Assembly (NCBI GenBank): GCA_903907925.1
Contig: CAIVQB010000001.1
Coordinates: forward strand, 1 to 64,000
DNA from: an uncultured Verrucomicrobiota bacterium
GTDB taxonomy: Bacteria > Verrucomicrobiota > Verrucomicrobiia > Limisphaerales > UBA9464
Length of the DNA stretch: 64,000 nt
Direction: 5' to 3'
In this document: positions 1 through 8,177 of the stretch, piece by piece
Layout of the letters: each line of letters starts with the position of its first letter
Position numbering within the stretch: the stretch's first letter is position 1
Program-made: the position numbers and the translations under genes
The notes under the pieces: generated by a model
The model's database searches: none
Told to the model about the DNA's origin: nothing
The model's input: the letters and a program-made list of their open reading frames with translations, nothing else

Positions 1-972
1 AATCTCCGCGGCAAAACTCAAATCAAGGAATTCGCCAGCTTCCCGAAACTTGAAGAGCTCCCGATGTGGGGAGTTGACGGCAGCTCGACCCGTCAGGCTG
101 AAGGCCGCACCTCCGACTGCATGCTGAAGCCGGTCGCCGTTTATCCCGACACGACCAAGAAAAACGGCGTGCTGGTTCTGTGCGAAGTCATGATGCCGGA
201 TTGCAAGACCCCGCATCCGAGCAATTCCCGGGCGACCATTCTGGATGACCCCGGTGCTTGGTTCGGCTTCGAACAGGAATATTTTCTCTACAAGAATGGT
301 GCTCCGCTCGGCTTCCCCACCGGCGGTGGTTTTCCGCCGCCCCAGGGTGAATACTACACCGGTGTCGGCTACAAGAACGTGGGCTGCATCGCTCGCGAGA
401 TTGTCGATACCCATCTCGATCTTTGCCTCGACGCCGGCATCAATCACGAAGGCATCAATTCCGAAGTGGCGAAAGGCCAGTGGGAGTTCCAAATCTTCGG
501 CAAGGGCTCCAAGAGCGCTGCCGACCAGGTCTGGATGGCTCGCTACCTCCTCACCCGCCTGTGCGAGAAGTACGGCGTGGATGTGGTCTGGCATTGCAAG
601 CCGCTGGGCAAGGACGTGGATTGGAACGGCTCCGGCATGCACTCCAATTTCTCGACCACTTTCATGCGCGAGATCGGCGGCAAGGCCTACTTCGAAGCGC
701 TCATGGCGGCCTTCGACAAGTACAAGAACGAACACATCGCCGTGTACGGCCCAGACAACCACCTGCGCCTGACCGGTCTCCACGAGACCCAGTCGATCGA
801 CAAATTCAACTACGGCATCGCCAACCGCGGTGCTTCCATTCGCGTGCCCCATAGCTTCGTCAACAACGACTACAAGGGGTACCTGGAAGACCGCCGTCCG
901 AACTCCCAGGGCGATCCGTACAAGATCGCCAGCCGGATTCTGCAGACGATCGCCACCGTGCCGACCAAGTAA
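1..972 (+). CDS. glnII: glutamine synthetase type II, 5' end outside window
   Basis: The frame is open at the left edge, so the extreme N-terminus is missing; 323 residues and the stop are visible. The enzyme makes glutamine from glutamate, ammonia and ATP in the cytoplasm. The visible part begins in the beta-grasp domain (WGVDGSSTRQAEG near residue 23). It carries signatures of the eukaryote-like GSII family rather than the long GlnA: GFEQEYF near residue 89, an NGSGMHSNF substrate loop near residue 209, GLHETQSIDKFNYG, and EDRRPNSQGDPY near residue 296. Size agrees with GSII (about 340-360 residues). A strong terminator follows 48 bases after the stop, so this gene ends its transcription unit. 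The family is secure; the symbol follows rhizobial GSII usage. Confidence 0.95.
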   Translation, partial: NLRGKTQIKEFASFPKLEELPMWGVDGSSTRQAEGRTSDCMLKPVAVYPDTTKKNGVLVLCEVMMPDCKTPHPSNSRATILDDPGAWFGFEQEYFLYKNGAPLGFPTGGGFPPPQGEYYTGVGYKNVGCIAREIVDTHLDLCLDAGINHEGINSEVAKGQWEFQIFGKGSKSAADQVWMARYLLTRLCEKYGVDVVWHCKPLGKDVDWNGSGMHSNFSTTFMREIGGKAYFEALMAAFDKYKNEHIAVYGPDNHLRLTGLHETQSIDKFNYGIANRGASIRVPHSFVNNDYKGYLEDRRPNSQGDPYKIASRILQTIATVPTK

Positions 973-1019
973 CCGGGGCGGGGATTCGTCCCCGAGGAAC
1001 ACGATTCAACATCGCAGCG

Positions 1020-1051
1020 AACGGTGCGGGTTTTTGCCCGCGCCGTTTTTT
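1020..1051 (+). terminator. rho-independent terminator after glutamine synthetase
   Basis: An 11-bp stem (1020-1030 with 1037-1047, one G-T wobble, mostly G/C) closes a 6-nt loop and runs directly into a T tract at 1046-1051. It is correctly placed and oriented to end the glutamine synthetase transcript. Confidence 0.9.
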
Positions 1052-1164
1052 GTGGCGGGCGTAACCAACTCGCCGCGCGGAGGCGACAAACCCCGAACCG
1101 GCGGAAGCCGGAACTCCGAACACGACGGAGTCCCGCCTTCAGGCCGCCGTGATCCCATGGTAAT

Positions 1165-1331
1165 ATCCCAGCGTTTCAACGCTGGGATGGTGATGGAATC
1201 GAAGACAAAGTCCCGTCAGGGACGACAGATTCCCGTGTGGACCCGCGTCCTGCCAGTGGGATCCCTTTCTGCCGTCCCTGGCGGGACTCCGGCGCATCGA
1301 ACACCTTCAAACCCAGCGTTGAAACGCTGGG
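1165..1331. repeat. nested palindromic intergenic repeat cluster
   Basis: The gap of about 390 bases between the glutamine synthetase and the aldehyde dehydrogenase has no credible gene. It holds four hairpins: 1165-1188 (ATCCCAGCGTT with a 2-nt loop), 1210-1223 (GTCCC/GGGAC), 1274-1287 (GTCCC/GGGAC) and 1312-1331 (CCCAGCGTT/AACGCTGGG). The first two mirror the last two, so the whole block is also a large inverted repeat. A related motif (GGAGTCCCGCCTTCAGG) lies just upstream at about 1129-1145. This resembles REP-like non-coding repeats. Confidence 0.75.
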
Positions 1332-1365
1332 CTATTGTCGGAGCACCCCGGCTTCGGACCGTTTT

Positions 1366-2823
1366 TTAGGCCGAATAATCCAAATACACCGTTTTGCTGC
1401 GGGTATAGAAATCGAGCGCGGCCACGCCCTGCTCGCGGAAGGAATCGGTGCTCGAACTCTTCATGCCGCCAAACGGTGCCTGAAGGGCCAGTCCGGTGGA
1501 GATTTGGTTCACCTTCACCACGCCGGCCTCGATGCGCTCGGAATAGAGCATCGCCTTTTTAAAGTCGCGGGTGACCAGCGACGCCGACAATCCGACATCC
1601 ACGCTGTTGGCCACGGTGAGGGCTTCATCGAAGGAATCGACTGCGAGGACGGCGACCACCGGTCCGAAGACTTCCTCGCGCGCGATCCGCATGCCGGGTG
1701 TCACTCCGGTAAGCACGGCGGGTTCCATGAACCAACCGTGTTGCAAATCTCCGTCCGTCAGCCGGGCACCGCCCCAGGCGAGAGTGGCGCCTTCCGCCCG
1801 GGCGATCTGGATCCAGTCGAGGTTGCCCTGCAACTCGACTTCGCTGACCGCCGGTCCCATTTGCACACCGGCGGCGAGGCCGGGTCCGACCTTCCAGGTG
1901 CGGGCAAGGGCAATGAGTTTTTCGGTGAAGGCTTCGACGACCGGGCGTTCGACGATGACGCGGCTGGTGGCGGTGCAGGCCTGTCCGGTCAGTCCGAAAC
2001 CTGCCCGGGCGACCAGATTTGCTGCGAGATCGAGATCCGCATCGGCCAGGACGATCGTCGGGTTTTTGCCGCCCATTTCCATCTGGGCCCGGACCATGCG
2101 CGGAGCCAGGCTTTGGTAGATCGACTTACCCACCGCGGTGGAGCCGGTGAAACTCACTCCCTGCACCACGCGCCGGGCCGCCAGTTCGGCAGCGAAGGGG
2201 CGTCCGTCGCCGGTAACCACGTTCAACACCCCGGGCGGCAGGCCCACCTCGGTGAGAATTGCGGCGAGTTCCAATGCCAGTGCCGGTGCCTGCGATGCCG
2301 GCTTCAGCACCACGGTATTGCCGCAGACCAGGGCGGGCGCGAGTTTCCAGGCGGGAATGGCGATTGGGAAATTCCACGGCGTGATGAGGCCGACCACACC
2401 GAGCGGTTCGCGCCGGGTGTAGAGCAGGTTGCCGGGAAGATCGTGGGGCAATGTCTGGCCGCCGAGTTGAAATCCGAGTCCGCCGTAAAACCGCAGGATG
2501 TCAGCCGTCCGCTGCACTTCGCCGGTGGCCTCGGCCAGCGTTTTGCCTTCTTCGCGGGTCAATAATTCCGCCAGGGCCGCCTTGCGTCCCTCCACGAGCT
2601 GCGAAGCCTTGGCCAGAATGCGACCCCGCGCCGGAGCGGTCTGGGCGGCCCATTTCGGGAAGGCGGCGGCCGCCGCATCCACGGCCGCGGTGGCATCGGC
2701 GGCCCCGCCGAGCGCATATTCGCCCACGATTTCGCGGCGATCGGCCGGGTTGATCGTCCGGAACGTCTGGCCCGAGGCTGCCGGAACCGACTGACCGTTG
2801 ATGTGCAGGGCGTAGTGCTTCAT
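1366..2823 (-). CDS. NAD(P)-dependent aldehyde dehydrogenase
   Basis: A 485-residue protein, full length for the classical ALDH family, which oxidises aldehydes to acids. Visible catalytic features are PWNFP (N151), the general base in MEMGGKNP (E249), the nucleotide-loop FTGST near 225-229, and the nucleophile in GQACTATSR (C283). The overall pattern resembles alpha-ketoglutarate semialdehyde/2,5-dioxovalerate dehydrogenases, but the substrate cannot be read from sequence. The frame is open further upstream; the ATG at 2823 is chosen because homologous sequence begins at MKHYALHING and a TATTCT box sits 6 nt before it. It is divergent from the next ALDH-superfamily gene across a 182-bp gap. 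Confidence 0.93.
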   Translation of the reverse strand: MKHYALHINGQSVPAASGQTFRTINPADRREIVGEYALGGAADATAAVDAAAAAFPKWAAQTAPARGRILAKASQLVEGRKAALAELLTREEGKTLAEATGEVQRTADILRFYGGLGFQLGGQTLPHDLPGNLLYTRREPLGVVGLITPWNFPIAIPAWKLAPALVCGNTVVLKPASQAPALALELAAILTEVGLPPGVLNVVTGDGRPFAAELAARRVVQGVSFTGSTAVGKSIYQSLAPRMVRAQMEMGGKNPTIVLADADLDLAANLVARAGFGLTGQACTATSRVIVERPVVEAFTEKLIALARTWKVGPGLAAGVQMGPAVSEVELQGNLDWIQIARAEGATLAWGGARLTDGDLQHGWFMEPAVLTGVTPGMRIAREEVFGPVVAVLAVDSFDEALTVANSVDVGLSASLVTRDFKKAMLYSERIEAGVVKVNQISTGLALQAPFGGMKSSSTDSFREQGVAALDFYTRSKTVYLDYSA

Positions 2824-3005
2824 GTCCGGAGAATAGGCGCGGCCGGACGCGGGGGAATGCCAAAACGGAGCGGACGCGTCTGGAATCGGAAGGCGGGCCA
2901 CCTTCCATCCCCTCCAAAACTCGGTTTGCCAATTCTACGCAGACGTATCACTTTGGCGGTCGGTTGCCTTTCGGATGATCGGTGGGTGCCGTCGTTTTTC
3001 GTCTT

Positions 3006-4445
3006 ATGTCTGATTCTGTTCCGCATCTTCCCGCGCTGCGCCTGGGTCGCTCCTACGAGTCTCTCGAGAAAATCGAGATCAAGGATCATCGCACTGGCGA
3101 AGTGAAGGCAGTGGTCTCCACCGTCAATGGCGGCATCGTCAAACGCGATCTGGCCCGGATCGGAACGGCACGGGCCGCCCTGAAACGATTCACAGTCGCC
3201 GAATTGATCGCCCTCTCGGCCAAGGCCGGCGACCTCTTCCTCAACGGCACCCTGCCGCTCGGCGACCGCGGACACGTCCAATCGCCGGACGATTACGTCG
3301 CCACGCTGAGCGTCACTTCAGGCCTGCCCCACGTGATGGTCCGCCGCAACATGGCCAAGCTTCACTACGCCCTGACCCATCTCGGCGAAGTGCTCAACGG
3401 CCTGTCACGTGGGCTGGACCTTTCGATTTTGGATCGCGGTTTCGGCGAACAGTTCGGAACCAAGCTGAGTTTCTTTCCCACCGCCTCGGCCTTGGGCCTG
3501 GTGATGCCGAGCAATTCGCCGGCGGTGAATTCGCTGTGGATTCCGGCCATCGCCCTTAAAACGCCGGTGGTCATCAAGCCGGGCAAGGAAGAACCCTGGA
3601 CACCGTTTCGCCTGATCCAAGCCTTCATCACCGCGGGCGTTCCAGCGGAAGCCTTCGGGTTTTACGCCACCGATCATGATGGGGCCGCCACCATTCTGAA
3701 CACCTGCGGACGGGCGTTGATCTTCGGCGACAAGTCGACCACCCAGCAATACGCGAACAATCCGGCCATCCAGGTTCACGGACCGGGCTGGAGCAAGATC
3801 CTCATCGGCGAAGACTGCGTGGACCAGTGGAAGGACTACATTGACGTCATAGTCAGCGCCATCAGCGACAATGGCGGACGCTCCTGCATCAATGCCTCGG
3901 CCATTGTCGTTCCGCGTCACGCCGCGGAAATCGCCGACGCCCTGGCGCAGCGCCTGGGTCCGATCGAGCCAACCGCGCCCGAGGACGAAAACGCCCGCCT
4001 GTCCGGATTCGCCAATCCCAAGATGGCCGACTTCATCGAGGGACAGATTGAAGAAGGGTTGAAAACGCCCGGCGCCCGCGATGTTACCGCCCAGTATCGC
4101 AATGGGCCCCGGAAGGTTGTGCAGCACGGTGGGACCTACATGAGGCCGACCATCGTTCAGTGCGATTCCTTCGCCCATCCGCTGGCGAACCGCGAATTCC
4201 TCTGTCCCTACGCCAGCGTGGTGACCTCGGCGCAAAGCGAGGTGCTCAGCAAAATCGGATATACCCTGGCCTGCACGGCCATCACCAAGGATCCCGCCTT
4301 CATTGAGCAGTTGGAAGCCTACCCGCACATCGAGCGGTTGAACATCGGGCCGGTCAGCACCATGAAGATCTCGTGGGATCAACCCCACGAAGGCAACATG
4401 TTCGAATTCCTCTGGCAGCGCCGCTCCATCGAACGCGCCTGGTAG
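3006..4445 (+). CDS. ALDH-superfamily protein, acyl-CoA reductase-like
   Basis: 479 residues with an ALDH fold. The nucleophile lies in GGRSCINAS (C294). In the stretch where classical ALDHs carry the general-base glutamate, this protein has GPGWSKI (about residues 258-264) instead. Loss of that Glu is typical of acyl-transferring or LuxC-like ALDH relatives that use CoA or reduce acyl substrates, so simple aldehyde oxidation is less likely (inference). The cofactor region reads VMPSNSPAVNS and VVIKPGKEEPW. The ATG at 3006 is preferred over a GTG at 2982 because the upstream residues are not protein-like. It is divergent from the preceding ALDH gene, so a common regulator is possible. Confidence 0.85.
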   Translation: MSDSVPHLPALRLGRSYESLEKIEIKDHRTGEVKAVVSTVNGGIVKRDLARIGTARAALKRFTVAELIALSAKAGDLFLNGTLPLGDRGHVQSPDDYVATLSVTSGLPHVMVRRNMAKLHYALTHLGEVLNGLSRGLDLSILDRGFGEQFGTKLSFFPTASALGLVMPSNSPAVNSLWIPAIALKTPVVIKPGKEEPWTPFRLIQAFITAGVPAEAFGFYATDHDGAATILNTCGRALIFGDKSTTQQYANNPAIQVHGPGWSKILIGEDCVDQWKDYIDVIVSAISDNGGRSCINASAIVVPRHAAEIADALAQRLGPIEPTAPEDENARLSGFANPKMADFIEGQIEEGLKTPGARDVTAQYRNGPRKVVQHGGTYMRPTIVQCDSFAHPLANREFLCPYASVVTSAQSEVLSKIGYTLACTAITKDPAFIEQLEAYPHIERLNIGPVSTMKISWDQPHEGNMFEFLWQRRSIERAW

Positions 4446-4460
4446 GAAGCCGGAGTTCGT

Positions 4461-4520
4461 CGGAGTTCCGCCTTCAGGCGGTCCGTGGCGTACTCCGAAC
4501 CGCCTGAAGGCGGGACTCCG
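4461..4520. repeat. imperfect inverted repeat (GGAGTTCCGCCTTCAGGCGG family)
   Basis: Arms 4461-4485 and 4495-4520 are reverse complements with two mismatches. Each arm itself contains the palindrome CCGCCTTCAGGCGG or its complement. Related single copies occur at about 1129, 14137 and 34981. There is no T tract, so it is not an ordinary terminator, though it lies between a stop codon and the next gene. Confidence 0.8.
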
Positions 4521-4593
4521 GGGATTCCAGGCCGCACCCGAGCGGTTAAAATAACCTGTTACCTTTTCACTCGCGCGTGGATGTAGGGGTGAA

Positions 4594-5742
4594 ATGACGG
4601 GTGATGACATGGATCTCGTGCGGCAGTACGCACGGGACACTTCCGAAGCGGCGTTCACCGCGCTCGTTTCCCGTCATCTCAACCTTGTCTACTCGGTCGC
4701 CGTCCGCCAAACGCGCGATCCACACCTTGCCGAGGACATCGCGCAGGTGGTCTTCCTGATTCTCGCCCGAAAGGCTGCCTCGCTCGATTCCACGACAGTG
4801 GTTTCCGGCTGGCTGTGTCGGACCACCCGATTCGTGTCCGCCAACGCGATGAAGAGGCAGCTTCGTCGACAACACCGCGAACAGGAGGCGTTCATGTCAT
4901 CGGAAGAAGGTTCGGACGAAACCGGGGACTGGAAACAGATCGAACCCCTATTGGACGAGGCGATGGAGCGGTTGGGCGAAAAGGATCACAGCGCCGTCGT
5001 CCTGCGCTTTTTTGAGGGCCGAAGCTTCAGTGAAGTGGCCATCGCGTTGGGCACGAGCGAGGCGGGTGCCAAGATGCGGGTCAACCGGGCCCTCGAAAAA
5101 TTGCGGCGCTCCTTCTCCCGCCGTGGATTCCGCTGTTCAGCCGCGGCGATCGCGGGTGCCGTTTCGGCTCATTCCGTACACGCGGCCCCGGTTGGATTGA
5201 CCGTGTCGGTTACCGCTGCGGTGGTTCAGAAAACCGCTGCGACGGCTTCATCACTCACCCTCCTCGAAACCACACTTAAAATCATGGCCTTGACAAAACT
5301 CAAAACCGTCGCTGTCGCTGGTGTCATCGCGTTGTTTGCGGTTGGCACCGCTGTCTACACCGTTCACCACAGCGCTTTTTCCGGCGGACATCCCGCCTAT
5401 TCCTTTGCTGGCTATGCCACGCCCGAGGCGACGATTCGCTCCAGCCTCTGGGCGGGCAGCCGGGGGGATTTCACAACCTTCCTCGAGGGATGTACCCCGG
5501 AGCAGGTGGAACGGTTCCGCAAGAAAATGGCCGGCAAATCCGAGGATGAGATTCGCCGCGCCACTGTGTCCTGGGCCACCGCACTGGCCGGCTACAGGAT
5601 CACCCAGTCTGAGGCGATCGGGGATGACGAGGTCCATCTCCATATCCGCGCCAAACCTTCGACCGATGGGCTGCGGACCGGCCAGGTGGTAGTGATCATG
5701 AAGCGAATCGGAACGGATTGGAAACAAGCCGGCGACGAGTGA
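4594..5742 (+). CDS. ECF-type sigma-70 factor with membrane-anchored C-terminal extension
   Basis: 382 residues, about twice a normal ECF sigma. Region 2 spans about 15-60 (AFTALVSRHLNLVYSV, then HLAEDIAQVVFLILARKA). Region 4 spans about 127-185 (VVLRFFEGRSFSEVAIALG, then AGAKMRVNRALEKLR), with helix-turn-helix character. An Ala-rich linker (residues 190-225) leads to a transmembrane helix at about 235-259, and a roughly 120-residue soluble domain faces the other side. Such fused sigma factors are frequent in Verrucomicrobiota; the outer part may sense a signal or act as a built-in anti-sigma tether (inference). ATG 4594 is used, with MDLVRQY at 4609 as an alternative. No separate anti-sigma gene is adjacent. 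Confidence 0.88.
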   Translation: MTGDDMDLVRQYARDTSEAAFTALVSRHLNLVYSVAVRQTRDPHLAEDIAQVVFLILARKAASLDSTTVVSGWLCRTTRFVSANAMKRQLRRQHREQEAFMSSEEGSDETGDWKQIEPLLDEAMERLGEKDHSAVVLRFFEGRSFSEVAIALGTSEAGAKMRVNRALEKLRRSFSRRGFRCSAAAIAGAVSAHSVHAAPVGLTVSVTAAVVQKTAATASSLTLLETTLKIMALTKLKTVAVAGVIALFAVGTAVYTVHHSAFSGGHPAYSFAGYATPEATIRSSLWAGSRGDFTTFLEGCTPEQVERFRKKMAGKSEDEIRRATVSWATALAGYRITQSEAIGDDEVHLHIRAKPSTDGLRTGQVVVIMKRIGTDWKQAGDE

Positions 5743-5766
5743 ATCCGTCGGCCGGCCCACAACGAA

Positions 5767-5803
5767 AACGGCAGACCGGGAGGCCTGCCGTTCTTTCCTT
5801 TTT
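5767..5803 (+). terminator. rho-independent terminator between convergent genes
   Basis: An 11-bp stem with one internal mismatch (AACGGCAGACC paired with GGCCTGCCGTT) and a 3-4 nt loop is followed by a pyrimidine/T-rich run. It lies 24 bases after the sigma factor stop and before the convergent gene's end. The A-rich left flank means it may also work on the other strand. Confidence 0.82.
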
Positions 5804-5829
5804 GCCGCGGTCACGGCCGGGCGTGGAAA

Positions 5830-6534
5830 TCAGGTTCCCAGCTTCTTCTTGGCGTCGTCAGGAATCACCACTTCGGTCGAACCGACGTTCTTTACTTCGT
5901 AGGTGGTCGTGCGGGTGACATCGCGGTCTTCGCCCTGAATGGTCATGGTGGCCGAGATCTTGACCTGTACCTTCGCGAGCTTGCCGTCGGTCAGCCAAAC
6001 CTTGATTGAACCCTTGGCATTCTTGGGCTCCGCTCCGCCCGGACGACCGCCGCGGGCCGCCGCTTCTTTGGCACCTTCATCGGTCAAGTCGCCAGCAATG
6101 GCACCGTTGGCCTCCTTCAATTCCTTGGTCTTGTCCGCCAGCTTGATCAGGTCGTCGGCTGGCAGGTGCGTGCGGAGGAGCTGTCCGCCCCGCATGCCGC
6201 CGTTGCCACCGGCCGCCTGGGCCGCGGCGCGGAATTCTTCGGCGGTCTTCCAGCCGTCGTCGGTCTTGATGACACCCTTGTCACCCTTCAACACCGCGGT
6301 GGTGACCGTGCCGTCGCGGTCCGAGGAAATGAGCGCGAATCCGCCTTTTTCCGTCTTCCCGGTGATGACAGGCGGCGTGAAATTGCCCCCTTCGATCTCG
6401 GTCTTGGCGACCCAGGTGTAATTCGGTGCGTCCGAAAGGGTTTTGGCGGCGGCCTTGACGTCGTCGCGGGTGTCGGCGAAGGCCCAGGTGCAGGCCAGGG
6501 TGGTGAGCAGCGAGGTGGTGAGGAATCGTTTCAT
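5830..6534 (-). CDS. secreted hypothetical protein with beta-rich C-terminus
   Basis: 234 residues with a clear Sec signal peptide (MKRFLTTSLLTTLACTWAFA, cleavage near residue 20). The mature protein starts with a helical segment, then alternating hydrophobic strands (ALISSDRDGTVTTAVL), a Gly-rich loop (AAGGNGGMRGG), and a C-terminal block (GSIKVWLTDGKLAKVQVKI) ending in VIPDDAKKKLG. The strand pattern recalls LolA/lipoprotein-carrier-like or outer-membrane lipoprotein-sorting folds found in planctomycetes and verrucomicrobia, but no diagnostic motif is present. Location is probably periplasmic. It is convergent with the sigma factor gene. Confidence 0.8.
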   Translation of the reverse strand: MKRFLTTSLLTTLACTWAFADTRDDVKAAAKTLSDAPNYTWVAKTEIEGGNFTPPVITGKTEKGGFALISSDRDGTVTTAVLKGDKGVIKTDDGWKTAEEFRAAAQAAGGNGGMRGGQLLRTHLPADDLIKLADKTKELKEANGAIAGDLTDEGAKEAAARGGRPGGAEPKNAKGSIKVWLTDGKLAKVQVKISATMTIQGEDRDVTRTTTYEVKNVGSTEVVIPDDAKKKLGT

Positions 6535-6639
6535 GGGACGGGAAGAGGTGTGATGTGCGCGGTGTGAGGGAACGTTAGTAAGACTGCGTAGAACCCGTCC
6601 CGGTTACAACGCGGGGGGACCGTGGGCAGCGTCCTGGAC

Positions 6640-7041
6640 TCAACCGACGCGGAAACTGATCCTCTGGACTGTGGCCTTGCCGGCGGCCAGTTGCAGACGT
6701 TCGAGGATGTCGTGACGCCGATACCGGACGATCTCGGAAAGCCAGGTATTGCTGTCGACGTTCACGAACAGGGTGCCCCGGGCCAGTCCCACCGGATGCG
6801 CGTGGGCGGCGACCACCGGATCGACGATCTTGTGCCAGACGGCCTGGATCTGGGATTCCGCCAGTTTCTGATCGAGCCGAAGCGTGGCCAGCACCTGCGG
6901 CATAAGATCGCCGGCAGTCCGACTGGCGCGTCGTGCTGCGATTTCGGCCCCGGCGAGATTCGCTCCCCGCCAGGCCGCGAGGACCTTTACGCGGGCCTGC
7001 TGGGCAGCGCGGGCGTGGGCGGCGGGGGACTTCGATGCCAT
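6640..7041 (-). CDS. DUF721 / DciA-like protein
   Basis: 133 residues. The C-terminal half shows the DUF721 pattern: a Trp-hydrophobic start (VWHKIVDPVVAAHAHPVGL), GTLFVNVDSNTWLSEI, then a helical end (DILERLQLAAG). DUF721 proteins include DciA, which helps load the replicative helicase in bacteria without DnaC. The N-terminal 40 residues are Ala/Arg-rich. It lies head to head with the following membrane protein gene across a 136-bp gap. A helicase-loading role is a family-based inference. Confidence 0.8.
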   Translation of the reverse strand: MASKSPAAHARAAQQARVKVLAAWRGANLAGAEIAARRASRTAGDLMPQVLATLRLDQKLAESQIQAVWHKIVDPVVAAHAHPVGLARGTLFVNVDSNTWLSEIVRYRRHDILERLQLAAGKATVQRISFRVG

Positions 7042-7177
7042 GACTGGAGGCGAGGCTGGAGGCGGGTTCCGGCAGGGTCAAGGGCGGCGGGTGCCGAAGA
7101 AAATCCGGGGCCGTCGGTTGTCGCTCCGGAAGTTTTTGGTTTCGCGTCGTGGGACCGTTTGCCATTGTGAACCCATC

Positions 7178-8134
7178 ATGCGTTGGTTTCGTCGCGCTTT
7201 CACGTTGGCTGCCGTTGCGTTGTGGGCTGGTGTCGCCCTGGCGGCAGAATTCCACCTGGTGACCGGTGATGTTTACAAAGGTGAGCTCTCCGCGGCGGAC
7301 AAGGACGGAATGATCGTCCGGTTGGAAAGCGGCGATTTCTCGCCCCGCATCGATTGGGCGAAGCTCTCCGACGACACGTTGCGCGATCTGGTGGACAATC
7401 CGAAGGCCCGCAAATATGTCGAGCCGTTCATCGAGCCGCCGGCCGAATCGATCGCCATCCAGCAGGCCAAAGAGATCAAGGTGCGGCAGCCCGCCCGCCT
7501 GGAATTGCCGGAAACCAAGAAAGGCTTGGTGCCCGCGCTGACCACCCCGAACGGACTTATTCTTCTCGGCCTCATTTTTGTCGCCAACCTCTACTCCGGC
7601 TACGAAGTGGCCCGGTTCAAGTGGCGCCCGCCCGCACTGGTGTGCGGCATTTCCGCCGTGTTCCCGGTCCTCGGGCCGCTAATCTTCCTGGTGCTTCCGC
7701 GCAACGTGCCGGTCGAACAGGAGAATGCCACCGAGGCGGCGGTTCAGCAGACCCACCTCTCCGTGGCGCCCGCCACCGCCGGGAGCATTGCGAGTTCGGG
7801 TGGGGCTGCCGCTGCACTGGGCATTTCCAAATCGGCTGGCGGCGGACATGGCGCTCCCTCGGATGCCTTGCCGCGAATTTTCAAGCGGGGCGAAACCACC
7901 TTTAACCGCCGCTTCTTCGAAACCCAATTCCAGAACTTCTTCCGTGTGGTGGCCTCCGAAGCCGAACGGGATCTGGTGATCGATATCTCGGCGGGCAAGA
8001 AGAGCGTGATCGCCTCGCGGATCAGCCGCATCTCCGCTACCGACATCAGTTTCAAGACCCCGACCAATCAGGAAGTCGGCGTCCCGTTTGCCGAAATTTC
8101 GGAGGTCAAACTCCGTCATAAGGATGCCGTCTGA
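7178..8134 (+). CDS. secreted/membrane hypothetical protein
   Basis: 318 residues. A signal peptide (MRWFRRAFTLAAVALWAGVALA) is followed by a short domain recalling host-factor-like 'DVYKGELSAADKDGMIVRLESG' modules (residues about 29-60), which often mark small Sm-like beta folds. Two adjacent membrane segments follow at about 125-145 (NGLILLGLIFVANLY) and 152-172 (PALVCGISAVFPVLGPLIFLVL). After an Ala/Gly/Ser linker comes a second soluble domain (about 245-318, NRRFFETQFQNFFRVV) of similar strand content. ATG 7178 is chosen because it begins the signal peptide; the frame stays open upstream without protein-like sequence. No specific function recognised. Confidence 0.82.
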   Translation: MRWFRRAFTLAAVALWAGVALAAEFHLVTGDVYKGELSAADKDGMIVRLESGDFSPRIDWAKLSDDTLRDLVDNPKARKYVEPFIEPPAESIAIQQAKEIKVRQPARLELPETKKGLVPALTTPNGLILLGLIFVANLYSGYEVARFKWRPPALVCGISAVFPVLGPLIFLVLPRNVPVEQENATEAAVQQTHLSVAPATAGSIASSGGAAAALGISKSAGGGHGAPSDALPRIFKRGETTFNRRFFETQFQNFFRVVASEAERDLVIDISAGKKSVIASRISRISATDISFKTPTNQEVGVPFAEISEVKLRHKDAV

Positions 8135-8177
8135 TCGGGACGGCCCGCGTTGGGGAAACCCTGGCTCCCATGCCTTG

